From positions 145,682 through 209,681 of the forward strand of contig CAZMBI010000002.1 of assembly GCA_964564675.1 (NCBI GenBank): a stretch of 64,000 bases of DNA. The letters are read 5' to 3'. Below are positions 15,910 to 23,836 of this stretch, in pieces (the stretch's first letter is position 1; each line of letters starts with the position of its first letter). Under the pieces are notes generated by a model, which made no database searches, was not told the origin of the DNA, and saw only the letters and a program-made list of their open reading frames with translations. The position numbers and the translations under genes are program-made. The DNA is from CAZMBI01 sp964564675. GTDB taxonomy: Bacteria > Pseudomonadota > Alphaproteobacteria > Rickettsiales > UBA3002.

Positions 15910-17121
15910 ATGCCTTCATGGATCGCCCGGCTGCTCGGCGCGCCCGATGCTGCGCCGCAGCAAAATTCTGATGCATCGCAAAAACAAGACCCGTTTTTCG
16001 GCATCCCGTTCGATACCAGTTATGTCTATACACCGGGGCAGGCGGTGTGGATGCGGCGTGATTACAGCCGCTTCGCCAACGAGGCGTTCAGCCGCAACGT
16101 GATTGCCCACCGCGCGGTGGAAATGATCGCCTCAGCGGTTGCCAGTGTGCCGCTGAAACTGACGGAGCAGGGGCGCAGCAATATGCGCGAAGTGTTTAAA
16201 CATCCGCTGCTGAATCTGTTGCAGGCGCCTAATCCGCGCCTGGACGGCATGGCGCTGACGCATACGGTGATGGCGTATAAACTGATTTCCGGCAATGCGT
16301 ATGTGCATGCGGTCGGTCCCAAAGACGAAGCGCCGCTGGAGCTGCATTTGCTGCGGCCGGACCGGGTGCATATCATCGCCGGGGAAGGCGGCGTGCCGCG
16401 CGCTTATCAATACAAGGTCGGCCACAAGGCGGTGAATTACCCGGTGGACCGGCTGACGGGGCAATCGCGCGTGCTGCATCTGAAATGTTTTCACCCGCTG
16501 GATGACTGGTATGGCCTGTCGCCGGTGGAAGCGGCGGCCTATGCGATCGATCAGCATAACCAGGCCGGCGCCTGGAATCAGGCGCTGATGCAAAACGGCG
16601 CGCGGCCTTCGGGAGCGCTGGTGGTTAACCATAAGGAGCAGGGCGGACACCTGACCGAAGACCAGTATTATCGTATCAAGCAGCAGATCGATGCGCAGTT
16701 CGCCGGACCCGATAATGCGGGGCGGCCTATCCTGCTGGAAGGTGGGCTGGACTGGAAGGAAATGTCGCTGTCGCCCAAGGATATGGATTTTATCGAGGCC
16801 AAACATGCCAGCGCTCGCGAGATTGCGCTTGCTTTTGGCGTGCCACCGCAATTGCTGGGCATTCCGGGCGATAATACCTATAGCAACCTGGCCGAGGCGC
16901 GGCTGGCGCTGTGGGAGCAGACCGTGATGCCGATGGCGCGCGAATGGGCGGGCGCGCTGAATCGCTGGCTGGTGCCGATGTTTAACGGGAATCTCAGGCT
17001 GGTGCCCGATTATGAGGATATTCCGGCGCTCAGCCTGCGCCGCGAAGCGCTGTGGGAGCGCGTAAAAGACGCCGATTTCTTGAGTGCTGAGGAAAAACGC
17101 CGCCTGGTGGGGCTGGAGTGA
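15910..17121 (+). CDS. HK97-family portal protein (RcGTA g3-like)
   Basis: Forms the dodecameric ring at the capsid vertex through which DNA passes. 403 residues match the HK97/GTA portal family: N-terminal WIARLLGAPDA, the early NEAFSRNVIAHRAVEMIASA helix, DDWYGLSPVEAAAYAIDQHN, WNQALMQNGARPSGAL and the wing and stem segment EAKHASAREIALAFGVPPQL then LGIPGDNTYSNLAEAR. The frame is open from 15745 through the MITE, but the ATG at 15910 with its AGGAGA site is the real start. It opens the RcGTA-like set. A terminase gene, normally upstream, is missing. Confidence 0.93.
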   Translation: MPSWIARLLGAPDAAPQQNSDASQKQDPFFGIPFDTSYVYTPGQAVWMRRDYSRFANEAFSRNVIAHRAVEMIASAVASVPLKLTEQGRSNMREVFKHPLLNLLQAPNPRLDGMALTHTVMAYKLISGNAYVHAVGPKDEAPLELHLLRPDRVHIIAGEGGVPRAYQYKVGHKAVNYPVDRLTGQSRVLHLKCFHPLDDWYGLSPVEAAAYAIDQHNQAGAWNQALMQNGARPSGALVVNHKEQGGHLTEDQYYRIKQQIDAQFAGPDNAGRPILLEGGLDWKEMSLSPKDMDFIEAKHASAREIALAFGVPPQLLGIPGDNTYSNLAEARLALWEQTVMPMAREWAGALNRWLVPMFNGNLRLVPDYEDIPALSLRREALWERVKDADFLSAEEKRRLVGLE

Positions 17122-17126
17122 GGGAG

Positions 17127-18092
17127 TTATTTGTTTGGCCCCTTACCACGACCCGGTAGCTGCAGGTGAATAATCTCTGCCTTTCCTACTTGTGGCCGGG
17201 GCGGATTTCCCTCTTCTAGCTCTTCACCTGATTGCTTGCGCGCTTCCCCAAGCAAATCTTTTATCCTTGGAGTTACCGCATCAACAATATCCACGGTTGG
17301 GCCTAAGAGTTCACCCGGCGCCAGTTCGGTTGCTTCGAATGCCAGTATCGGGTCATTGACGCTGTTGCCGCCTTTTACCTGTAACTGTTCGAGCATTTCT
17401 TTGGGCAGCGTGCAATCATTGAACGTGCAGTTGCGAAACTTTGCCTGATCCCATTCCTGTGCGCCCGTGAAATTGCAATGGTTGAATTCACACTTTTGGA
17501 ATGTGGCCTGAGACAGGTTGGCGTTATGAAATTCACAGTTCGATAGGTAACAGTCAGTGAATTGAGCCCGCACGCAATCCACTTCGGAGAAATTGCATGC
17601 TTCAAATGCCGTCTTCTTCCACTGGCTTTTTTCCATTTCGCCGTTGGTAAAATCGGTATCGGAAAAAAAAGAATCGTGAATGTGAGCAAACGCGAATGAG
17701 GATTCCATCGCACTAATATCATGCCAATGCTGATTGACAAGGCGGCTGGCAGCAAAATTGGCTAAAATGTCAAATTCCTGTAAGGGGATGGTATCCTCTT
17801 TAGGTTTAAAATACAGGTCAATCAGATCCAGCTTGTCCGCCGTGTCCTCATCCGAGCCGGGCTGGTGGTTGCGGATTATTGATTGTAGATCGCGCGGGGT
17901 TTTCGTTGCAGATTGTTGTTCTGTTTCCAGCTCAGGCAAACATTTCAGTTTTTTCTCTAATGCCTCGGCAACTGCGCTTTGAAACTCGCCATTCTTTGCC
18001 AACGAGCCAATACCGCCATAGCGTGCTTCCAGCTGTCTGCGCACGAGTTTCCGCGGTGTGTTTTTATGCAGGGGTGTCGGTGAGTCTGCCAT
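17127..18092 (-). CDS. Pentapeptide-repeat-like protein inserted between portal and protease
   Basis: 321 residues, antiparallel to the GTA genes. Residues about 145-235 contain a run of A(D/N)LxX-like repeats (FSDTDFTNGEM, CNFSEVDCVRAQF, CEFHNANLSQATF, CEFNHCNFTGA, FRNCTFNDC) that should form a right-handed quadrilateral beta-helix rich in Phe and Cys. The flanks are charged and helical. No signal or membrane segment. The function of such repeats varies (scaffolds, DNA-mimic gyrase protectors, effectors), so none is assigned. Composition is more AT-rich than the portal gene. The promoter at 18133-18100 puts the -10 seven bases before the ATG, which implies a leaderless message. Confidence 0.7.
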   Translation of the reverse strand: MADSPTPLHKNTPRKLVRRQLEARYGGIGSLAKNGEFQSAVAEALEKKLKCLPELETEQQSATKTPRDLQSIIRNHQPGSDEDTADKLDLIDLYFKPKEDTIPLQEFDILANFAASRLVNQHWHDISAMESSFAFAHIHDSFFSDTDFTNGEMEKSQWKKTAFEACNFSEVDCVRAQFTDCYLSNCEFHNANLSQATFQKCEFNHCNFTGAQEWDQAKFRNCTFNDCTLPKEMLEQLQVKGGNSVNDPILAFEATELAPGELLGPTVDIVDAVTPRIKDLLGEARKQSGEELEEGNPPRPQVGKAEIIHLQLPGRGKGPNK

Positions 18093-18099
18093 ATGATTT

Positions 18100-18133
18100 A
18101 TTATACACGACGAGTATGACGCTTTAGTGAAGC
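18100..18133 (-). promoter_or_regulatory. 11-bp direct-repeat promoter, 6-bp spacer type
   Basis: On the minus strand: GCTTCACTAAA (18133-18123), GCGTCATACTC (18122-18112), six bases, TATAAT (18105-18100), then the ATG at 18092. A perfect consensus -10 and exact 11-bp register. Confidence 0.68.
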
Positions 18134-18165
18134 TTAATTATATTATCTGTCAAGAGGTTGTTGAT

Positions 18166-18747
18166 ATGTTGCCAGCATTTTATGAACGTAAGATTGCAAC
18201 CACCATGCGCGAGCATAAGGCGCTTGACTGCCCGTTATGGCTGAAATCGCTTGATGTCGATGGCCGCTTTGCCGGCTATGCAAGCGTTTTCGGACTGGTT
18301 GATAACCAGCGCGATGTGGTGCTGCGCGGGGCGTTTCGTGATTCCATCCGCGAACGGCTCGGTGAGATCAAATTATTGTGGCAGCACAGCCCGGCCGAGC
18401 CGATCGGCTATTTCACGGTGATGTTCGAAGACGCGCAGGGGCTTTATGTCGAAGGCCAGCTGATGCTTGAGCTGGCCCGCGCGCGCGAGGCTTATTCGCT
18501 GCTTAAGCAGGGCGTGATTAAGGGCCTGTCGATAGGCTATTCACCGGTACGTTATCGCATGGATCCGGATCATGGAATCCGCCAGTTGCAGGTGGTGGAT
18601 CTGTGGGAAGTCAGCCTGGTGACGTTTCCCGCCAATGCCGGCGCCGGGGTGACGGTGGTGAAGGGCAAGGCCGCGGCTCAGCCGGATGAGTGTCAGAGGC
18701 TTGATGCCGCAATTGCTCGGCTACAAGAACTGGCGGTCAGGCCATAG
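18166..18747 (+). CDS. HK97-family prohead protease (RcGTA g4-like)
   Basis: Serine protease that trims the capsid protein during head maturation. 193 residues with the family pattern: FAGYASVFGLVDNQRDVVLR near the N-terminus, IKLLWQHSPAEPIGYF with the catalytic histidine, and VIKGLSIGYSPVRYRM with the catalytic serine in the GLSIGY motif, followed by DLWEVSLVTFPANAGAGV. ATG 18166 has an AAGAGG site; the frame is open from 18127. It would normally overlap the portal gene, but here a minus-strand gene separates them by a kilobase. Confidence 0.93.
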   Translation: MLPAFYERKIATTMREHKALDCPLWLKSLDVDGRFAGYASVFGLVDNQRDVVLRGAFRDSIRERLGEIKLLWQHSPAEPIGYFTVMFEDAQGLYVEGQLMLELARAREAYSLLKQGVIKGLSIGYSPVRYRMDPDHGIRQLQVVDLWEVSLVTFPANAGAGVTVVKGKAAAQPDECQRLDAAIARLQELAVRP

Positions 18748-18754
18748 CGCGGAA

Positions 18755-19285
18755 TTACTTCGCCTTATCGAGCGTAAAGGCCAGCTGCTCGACACTGAGA
18801 TCGATCACATCGCCGGCGCCGGTGTGCGCGGTCATGTCGTAATGCAGGCGGCCGCTATGTTCCATGCGCCAGCTGCGGACGGTGTTGTGCGGCATGAGCT
18901 CTTCCAGCGCGGCAATGTATTTTTGATGCTCGAGAATGTTATCGAGCGCTGTCTCGCGCAGATAGACCGCGTTACTGGCGCGTGAGACGTGCTTTTGCGC
19001 CTGGCGATGATGTTCATCGGAAATGCGGATGATGTCTTCAAACGCCTGTAACAGAAATTTCTCGTTTAAGTGACGGGCGCGCTGATCGCGCATCAACTGG
19101 ATGGCGGCATTGAAAATGGTCTGCTGATAGGGCGGGTCGCTTGGAATGTTCAGCCCGTAAATATTTTGGTAGGCGCGGTTGAGAAGGTACCAGGTGCGTT
19201 CGCGCAGGCCATCAAAATCATGCTCCTGATAAAATGACGGCGAGGAAGACGCCGCGGTAACGGGCGGTGTTGTTCGCTGATTCAT
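18755..19285 (-). CDS. Unrecognised helical protein, 176 aa
   Basis: I do not recognise this protein. After a Ser/Thr/Pro-rich N-terminus (TPPVTAASSSPS) it is mostly helical and soluble: LRERTWYLLNRAYQNIYGLN, FNAAIQLMRDQRARHLNEKF, LNILEHQKYIAALEELM-like stretches, and a hydrophilic C-terminus. The frame runs upstream to 19369, but ATG 19285 fits better. It sits antiparallel between protease and capsid, converging with the protease by eight bases. No clear copy of the 11-bp repeat promoter lies ahead of it. Confidence 0.6.
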   Translation of the reverse strand: MNQRTTPPVTAASSSPSFYQEHDFDGLRERTWYLLNRAYQNIYGLNIPSDPPYQQTIFNAAIQLMRDQRARHLNEKFLLQAFEDIIRISDEHHRQAQKHVSRASNAVYLRETALDNILEHQKYIAALEELMPHNTVRSWRMEHSGRLHYDMTAHTGAGDVIDLSVEQLAFTLDKAK

Positions 19286-19430
19286 CGTATCCACTTGCCT
19301 TATCGGGCACTGTGTATCAGTGCCACGGTTTATCGTTGTTAGTTTTGAATAGAGTCTAAATTGCGTCACGTTGCAACCCTAAATTTTTCAGGTTTAAAGC
19401 CAGCACGTTGCGCAACCAAGACGTTAATTA

Positions 19431-19445
19431 TTAATAATTTATTAA
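19431..19445 (+). promoter_or_regulatory. Possible CtrA-type site upstream of the capsid gene
   Basis: TTAA-N7-TTAA (19431-19434 and 19442-19445), the CtrA consensus spacing, in an AT-rich 120-base leader ahead of the capsid gene; a half-site-like TTAACCAT follows at 19543-19550. CtrA controls GTA genes in Rhodobacter. The sequence is so AT-rich that chance occurrence is a real possibility. Confidence 0.35.
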
Positions 19446-19568
19446 GAATTAGTAAATCATATCCCCCAAGGCCGTGCAAGCAAACTTTACCGCATTTTTC
19501 AGGGTGTGGTGCAGCAATTTTTATTTTTCAACTGTTTAATCTTAACCATCAGTAGAAAGGAATGTGAT

Positions 19569-20771
19569 ATGACAGTAAGTGAACTGACCGATCGCGTACA
19601 CGCCATCGGCAATGCCTGGGAGCAGTTCAAACAGGTGAACGATGCCCGACTCGGTGATTTGGAGCGTAAAGGCCACGCCGATCCGCTTTATCTCGACCAT
19701 TTAAACAAGATCAGCCAGACCCTGGATAATCAGAAGTCACGGCTGGATCAGATTGAAACCGCGCAGGCGCGCCCGGGTGTGGAGCTGGCCGGTTCGCCGG
19801 TAACGGGAGAAGAAGCGGGGGAATATAAATCGGCTTTTGTCAACTATCTGCGCAAGGGGATGGATGCCGGGCTGGAAGAGTTCGCGACCAAGGCCTTGAG
19901 CGTGGGCACACCGGTTGATGGCGGCTACCTCGTCACTCCGCAAATGTCCGAAGAGATCGTACGCATCATCAATGAACTCTCGCCGATGCGCGAGCTGGCG
20001 TCGGTGGAAAGGATTTCCAGCGACTCGCTCGATGTGATCGAGGATACGGAGCTGCCCGGCGCCAACTGGGTTGGGGAAACCGATGCCCGGACGGACACCA
20101 CGACGCATCAGATCGATAAAAACAATATCGTGGCCTATGAGATGTATGCCATCCCCAAGGCAACCCAGAAGCTGATCGATGATTCGGCGGTGGATATCGA
20201 GTCATGGCTGGCGCTGAAAGTGGCGGAGAAATTCGCGGCACTGGAAGCAACCGCCTTTATCTCGGGCAACGGCACCAGCCAGCCAAAAGGGATCCTGACC
20301 TATACCGCCGGCACGGCGTTCGGTGAAATTGAACAGGTCAATTCCGGCACCGATGCGGTGGTCACGGCCGATGGGCTGATCCGGCTGTATTATGCGCTCA
20401 AGGATGAGTATGCGAAGAATGCCACGTTTTTGATGAACCGCTCGGTAATTCAGGCAGTGCGCCTGCTCAAAGAGGGGACGACCAATCAATATCTGTGGCA
20501 ACCGGGCCTGGCCTCGGGCACGCCGGATACGCTGCTGGGCGTGCCGGTGAAAGCGGCCGTCGATATGCAAGCCGCCGCCAATAACTCGCTTTCGGTGGCG
20601 GTGGGCGATTTCCGCCGGGCCTATAAGATCGTGGATCGGGTGGGGATTCGCACGCTGCGCGATCCCTATACCGACAAACCGTATGTGAAGTTTTATACCA
20701 CGCGGCGTGTGGGCGGTGAGGTCGTCAACACAGAAGCGATCAAACTATTGCGCCTGACAGACGGGGCGTAG
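19569..20771 (+). CDS. HK97-family major capsid protein (RcGTA g5-like)
   Basis: Main head subunit, about 400 residues. A coiled-coil delta domain occupies the first 100 residues (VHAIGNAWEQFKQVNDARLG, LNKISQTLDNQKSRLDQIE) and is normally removed by the protease. The HK97 fold follows: SVGTPVDGGYLVTPQMSEEI, MRELASVERISSDSLDV, AFISGNGTSQPKGILTY, ATFLMNRSVIQAVRLLKEG, LLGVPVKAAVDMQ and GDFRRAYKIVDRVGIRTLRD. All landmarks are intact. ATG 19569 has an AAAGGA site. It is isolated from the protease and connector genes by orphan genes. Confidence 0.95.
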   Translation: MTVSELTDRVHAIGNAWEQFKQVNDARLGDLERKGHADPLYLDHLNKISQTLDNQKSRLDQIETAQARPGVELAGSPVTGEEAGEYKSAFVNYLRKGMDAGLEEFATKALSVGTPVDGGYLVTPQMSEEIVRIINELSPMRELASVERISSDSLDVIEDTELPGANWVGETDARTDTTTHQIDKNNIVAYEMYAIPKATQKLIDDSAVDIESWLALKVAEKFAALEATAFISGNGTSQPKGILTYTAGTAFGEIEQVNSGTDAVVTADGLIRLYYALKDEYAKNATFLMNRSVIQAVRLLKEGTTNQYLWQPGLASGTPDTLLGVPVKAAVDMQAAANNSLSVAVGDFRRAYKIVDRVGIRTLRDPYTDKPYVKFYTTRRVGGEVVNTEAIKLLRLTDGA

Positions 20772-20788
20772 GGGGCTCTGCTCGGCAT

Positions 20789-20816
20789 GGGGGCACAATC
20801 GGGTGATTGTGCCCCC
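20789..20816 (+). terminator. Strong hairpin after the capsid gene, no U-tract
   Basis: GGGGGCACAATC (20789-20800), loop GGGT, GATTGTGCCCCC (20805-20816): a perfect 12-bp stem 18 bases after the capsid stop. The sequence after it (GTTAGCTAAG) lacks a U-tract, so it may protect or process the abundant capsid mRNA rather than terminate by itself. Confidence 0.6.
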
Positions 20817-20839
20817 GTTAGCTAAGCAGCCGGCGGTGC

Positions 20840-20868
20840 TTGACGGGGCGCAGATTAATTACTATTCT
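20840..20868 (+). promoter_or_regulatory. Sigma70-like promoter for the gene at 20897
   Basis: TTGACG (20840-20845), 17 bases, TATTCT (20863-20868). The predicted start lies at about 20875, on the ATG of an eight-codon ORF (20874-20900) whose stop overlaps the next GTG start. Confidence 0.45.
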
Positions 20869-20896
20869 GATACATGAATGTAAATATGGATGCTAC

Positions 20897-21244
20897 GTGA
20901 CTGAACTCAGCCGTTCTGAAAAGCTTATAGCCGAGAAAACCGTTTGTATTCTGCTGGTGCGTGGCCAAAGTCCAGAAGGCGAGGGTATTTATGCCTATGT
21001 CGCCGTGCGGGCGGATAAGCTCGAAGCCTTCATGGAAGCTCAGAAAAGTGGCATGTTTTATCCCGAGGATTACGGTGTGATCGTCGAATCGGGTGTCGGC
21101 GAACCACCGCCGGAGGTGCGCGAGCGCATGGAAACCGAATACGGTTTTAATCATGAGGGCATGGTGGATATCCCCGATGCACAAAAAGCAGGGCAGTTGA
21201 GCACCGATATCGTCAAAAACACCGCCGAGAATGAAGAAGAATAA
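20897..21244 (+). CDS. Unrecognised small acidic protein, 115 aa
   Basis: I do not recognise this protein. It is acidic and soluble: SEKLIAEKTVCILLVRGQSP, YAYVAVRADKLEAFMEAQKS, FYPEDYGVIVESGVGEPPPE, and a C-terminus ending in NTAENEEE. The probable start is the GTG at 20897, coupled through a GTGA overlap with an eight-codon upstream ORF; the frame is open from 20840. It sits behind the capsid gene on the same strand, with its own sigma70-like promoter, and converges with the PIN-domain gene. Confidence 0.65.
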   Translation: MTELSRSEKLIAEKTVCILLVRGQSPEGEGIYAYVAVRADKLEAFMEAQKSGMFYPEDYGVIVESGVGEPPPEVRERMETEYGFNHEGMVDIPDAQKAGQLSTDIVKNTAENEEE

Positions 21245-21256
21245 ACGCGCCTGGCT

Positions 21257-22867
21257 TCAGCGTGCGGTATAAACGCTGGCATGGATATCCTCCAGCATCT
21301 GATGCATCACGCCGGAACCCAAATCGACGTTTTGCGCCGGCTCAGATTGTCTAAACGTCTTTAATCCACGCTGCAGATTGCTTTTGATCTGCTCCACCTC
21401 TTTGATTTGTCCTTTCAGCATTCGGATATGCGCCTTACTGTGATTGATGCGGCGCTCGGCATGAGCGGTGAGCAGGGACTGGGTCCGCGCTTCAGGCAAA
21501 CGAAAGACATAATCCATCCATGGCGAGCGCAAGACATCGCGGCTTTTGGGGTGCGTGAGTTCTGGAAAGTTCAGTGCGTGCTCATGACGGATGGCGGGGG
21601 TAATCTGCGAGAAAGGAACGTCTTTCAGCGCGTGATATTTTTTATAGCGTCCGCCCATCTGCTGAGCGGCGGTTGCGGCGATCTGTTTGTAGGTGTCCAG
21701 CAGTGAGCTGGCATCGGGATCATCCCGGCGTTTCAGCTGCATCTGACCCGGGTCCGGCAGTTCTTCGCGCTGCCATGGATTATCCATTTCCCTGTAATCA
21801 TGAAAGACCAGGCCGCATTGTCTGGCACGCATGATGAACGGGGCGATAAACCCAAAAGTGGTCAGCAAGCTGCCTTCTGCTCCCAGTGCATCCAGACTGG
21901 CGGCATTAAACGTTTTCGGGTTCGGGGTATGCGGATTGAATTCCCGTTCGATCTCGGTGCTTAATGGTGCGTTCGGCTTATTGATGCGCTGGATGATGTG
22001 GCCTCGCACATCTTTGCTTTCGTATAAAATAATGGGATAGAATCCTTCGACCTCTTTACGCTTTCTGGGGTTTTTTCGTGCCTTCGAGCGAAATTTTAGT
22101 AGGGCATCGGCAATGGAAATCTCCCCCGTATCCGAGCGGATACCCTGGCGTTTGATGGCGCCGATGACGGATTCTACCTGTTTGCGCGCTGGTGATTGTG
22201 GCTTGTGCGGTTGCAATAGCCACTCGCGCATCTCTTCTTGTGTGTTAAAGACTGGAAACGCGGGCAAAAGCGTTTCTTTTTCCACCGTGCCTTTGGTGTG
22301 CCCGTTATTAGCGCGGATTTTTGCATTGGTCTGGTCGATTTCGCTGTTTCGGCGTGTGATAAATGCGTTGGCGGTCTGAAATGCCAGGTTCATATATTGC
22401 TCGCCGCAACGGGTATGTACGACCTCAAACTTGTTCGCATCATTCAGTTCGGCAAGCTGTTGCAGGAAATCGACGCGTTCCAGCGCTTTGCTATAGGTTT
22501 TTACGCGGTCGCCTTCGCTGTAGAGCATGCGCCGCTCCATCGTGTTGAGCTTGTCGAACCGTTCGGTTTTTTCGGCACGGCGTAATTTGTGGGTGTAGTA
22601 ATGCTGCAGGTCTTGATTATGCAGCGGCACGGGCGAGTTGAGAAACTCCGCAAGGACCATGTCGGTGATGACCACTTTGATGTCACCAGCCCTGGCCATA
22701 TCGACTATCAGCTGCAGCATGCCGATATCTTTATGGCCGGGAATGTCGGCATCGCTGAGCAGAAGGGTCAGCAGCGGGCCGGTATCGATAAACACACAGG
22801 GCTTCTTGCCTTGCGCGATGTCAGGGCTTGAGGTAGGTTGCGCCGAGCGTAATTCTGAGACCGCCAT
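21257..22867 (-). CDS. PIN-like domain protein with large insertion, orphan
   Basis: About 536 residues. A PIN-type nuclease core can be traced: VFIDTGPLLTLLLSD has the first acidic residue, VVITDMVLAEFL the second, and, after about 170 inserted residues, GEISIADALLKFRSKA then FYPIILYESKDVR looks like the second half with a further aspartate. The insertion and the 250-residue C-terminal part are charged and helical (RRINHSKAHIRMLKGQIKEVE). PIN domains are usually RNases, often toxins; no antitoxin is adjacent. Start is uncertain (GTG 22921, ATG 22882 or ATG 22867; the last has a GGGA site). It is divergent from the gene at 23039. Confidence 0.6.
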   Translation of the reverse strand: MAVSELRSAQPTSSPDIAQGKKPCVFIDTGPLLTLLLSDADIPGHKDIGMLQLIVDMARAGDIKVVITDMVLAEFLNSPVPLHNQDLQHYYTHKLRRAEKTERFDKLNTMERRMLYSEGDRVKTYSKALERVDFLQQLAELNDANKFEVVHTRCGEQYMNLAFQTANAFITRRNSEIDQTNAKIRANNGHTKGTVEKETLLPAFPVFNTQEEMREWLLQPHKPQSPARKQVESVIGAIKRQGIRSDTGEISIADALLKFRSKARKNPRKRKEVEGFYPIILYESKDVRGHIIQRINKPNAPLSTEIEREFNPHTPNPKTFNAASLDALGAEGSLLTTFGFIAPFIMRARQCGLVFHDYREMDNPWQREELPDPGQMQLKRRDDPDASSLLDTYKQIAATAAQQMGGRYKKYHALKDVPFSQITPAIRHEHALNFPELTHPKSRDVLRSPWMDYVFRLPEARTQSLLTAHAERRINHSKAHIRMLKGQIKEVEQIKSNLQRGLKTFRQSEPAQNVDLGSGVMHQMLEDIHASVYTAR

Positions 22868-22946
22868 GTGTATCCCATCCATGATGCGGTGAGTGTTGTA
22901 TTGCATCATAGCATCATTCACGCGTACAACCTAAACGATAATTGAT

Positions 22947-22992
22947 TCTTCACGAAATCGTCATACTGCCACTTACCCGTGTGAATTATAAT
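22947..22992 (+). promoter_or_regulatory. 11-bp direct-repeat promoter, 18-bp spacer type
   Basis: TCTTCACGAAA (22947-22957), TCGTCATACTG (22958-22968), 18 bases, perfect -10 TATAAT (22987-22992). It drives the gene at 23039, with a leader of about 40 bases. Confidence 0.68.
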
Positions 22993-23038
22993 AATAATGA
23001 GCCGGAGAGTATATGCGACACTCCGGCGGGGATGACGT

Positions 23039-23737
23039 ATGACGGCAAAGAACATATCGGCGATGCCTTCCTGGCTGCGCTATGCGCGGGAGAACTGGCG
23101 TGATCGCCACAAGGCCATCGGCGCTAAAGTGATCGGGGAAAGCATCAGTATTGCTGCCGGGTTTTTCAGCAGTACGGTCGTCTCCAGCACGCTGTTGCGG
23201 CACCCGTACGGCAAGCTGGAGGATTGGGTATCCGAGCAGTGGGTGGAGCCGAATCTCGATGCGTGGAAGCGCTGGCTTAAAGAATTGCCATCGATTGATA
23301 CGCCGGCGGATCAGGCCGAACGTGAGAACATGGAGCCGAAGGAACAGGCCATGCAGATCACCAGTAAACTGCTCGATGTGTTCGGCCTGAGCGTGGTGGT
23401 CGGCTTCGCCGGTCAGTTGATCGGGAACCGGGTTGGCTTTCGCGTTTTTAATATGATCAAAAGTGGTGAGAAGGGTCGCGGAATTGATAAACGCGAGGAG
23501 CTTCTCATTCCCGTGATCGATTCCAGCGCCATGATAGGGGGGATGTTCCTGTTAAATCAATACGCCTCCAAGCCGGCGGTTGAAGTACAAAAAGGCTTGC
23601 AAAACGTGCTTGAGAAACTTGGCTGGGATGAAGAAACGGCTGAATACCGTGCCTCCTGGGCGGTCAATAAGCAGGCGCCCAACCTGCTTGCCTTTGCCTT
23701 GTCCACCTATATGACCTATCGCTTTATGAAGGATTAA
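23039..23737 (+). CDS. Unrecognised membrane protein, 232 aa
   Basis: I do not recognise this protein. A basic N-terminus (LRYARENWRDRHKAIGAKVI) precedes a hydrophobic segment GESISIAAGFFSSTVVSSTL. An acidic, Trp-containing loop follows (WVSEQWVEPNLDAWKRWLKE), then LLDVFGLSVVVGFAGQLIGN, then VIDSSAMIGGMFLLNQYA, each probably membrane-associated. No signal peptide. ATG 23039 overlaps the end of GACGTATG with little Shine-Dalgarno signal. It is followed by a terminator at 23761, so it is a single-gene unit, and its promoter is a member of the 11-bp repeat family. Confidence 0.65.
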   Translation: MTAKNISAMPSWLRYARENWRDRHKAIGAKVIGESISIAAGFFSSTVVSSTLLRHPYGKLEDWVSEQWVEPNLDAWKRWLKELPSIDTPADQAERENMEPKEQAMQITSKLLDVFGLSVVVGFAGQLIGNRVGFRVFNMIKSGEKGRGIDKREELLIPVIDSSAMIGGMFLLNQYASKPAVEVQKGLQNVLEKLGWDEETAEYRASWAVNKQAPNLLAFALSTYMTYRFMKD

Positions 23738-23760
23738 TCGCGTGTGCGATGCAACCCCTA

Positions 23761-23792
23761 AACAGCGTTGGCAGTTCTGAGCGCTGTTTTTT
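23761..23792 (+). terminator. Rho-independent terminator
   Basis: AACAGCG (23761-23767), 14-base loop, CGCTGTT (23782-23788) running into six T. It separates the orphan gene at 23039 from the head-tail connector gene. Confidence 0.6.
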
Positions 23793-23836
23793 CTATCACT
23801 CTTTCATTCATTCATTCTTTCTTTCGGAGATTGCTT

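Noticed and set aside
16132..16851. 239-residue minus-strand ORF inside the portal gene
   Set aside because: Lies entirely opposite a well-supported portal gene, and its composition is that of an antisense frame.
20874..20900. Eight-codon ORF ahead of the gene at 20897 as a separate gene
   Set aside because: Too short to support as a gene; it could serve for translational coupling and is noted with the promoter entry.
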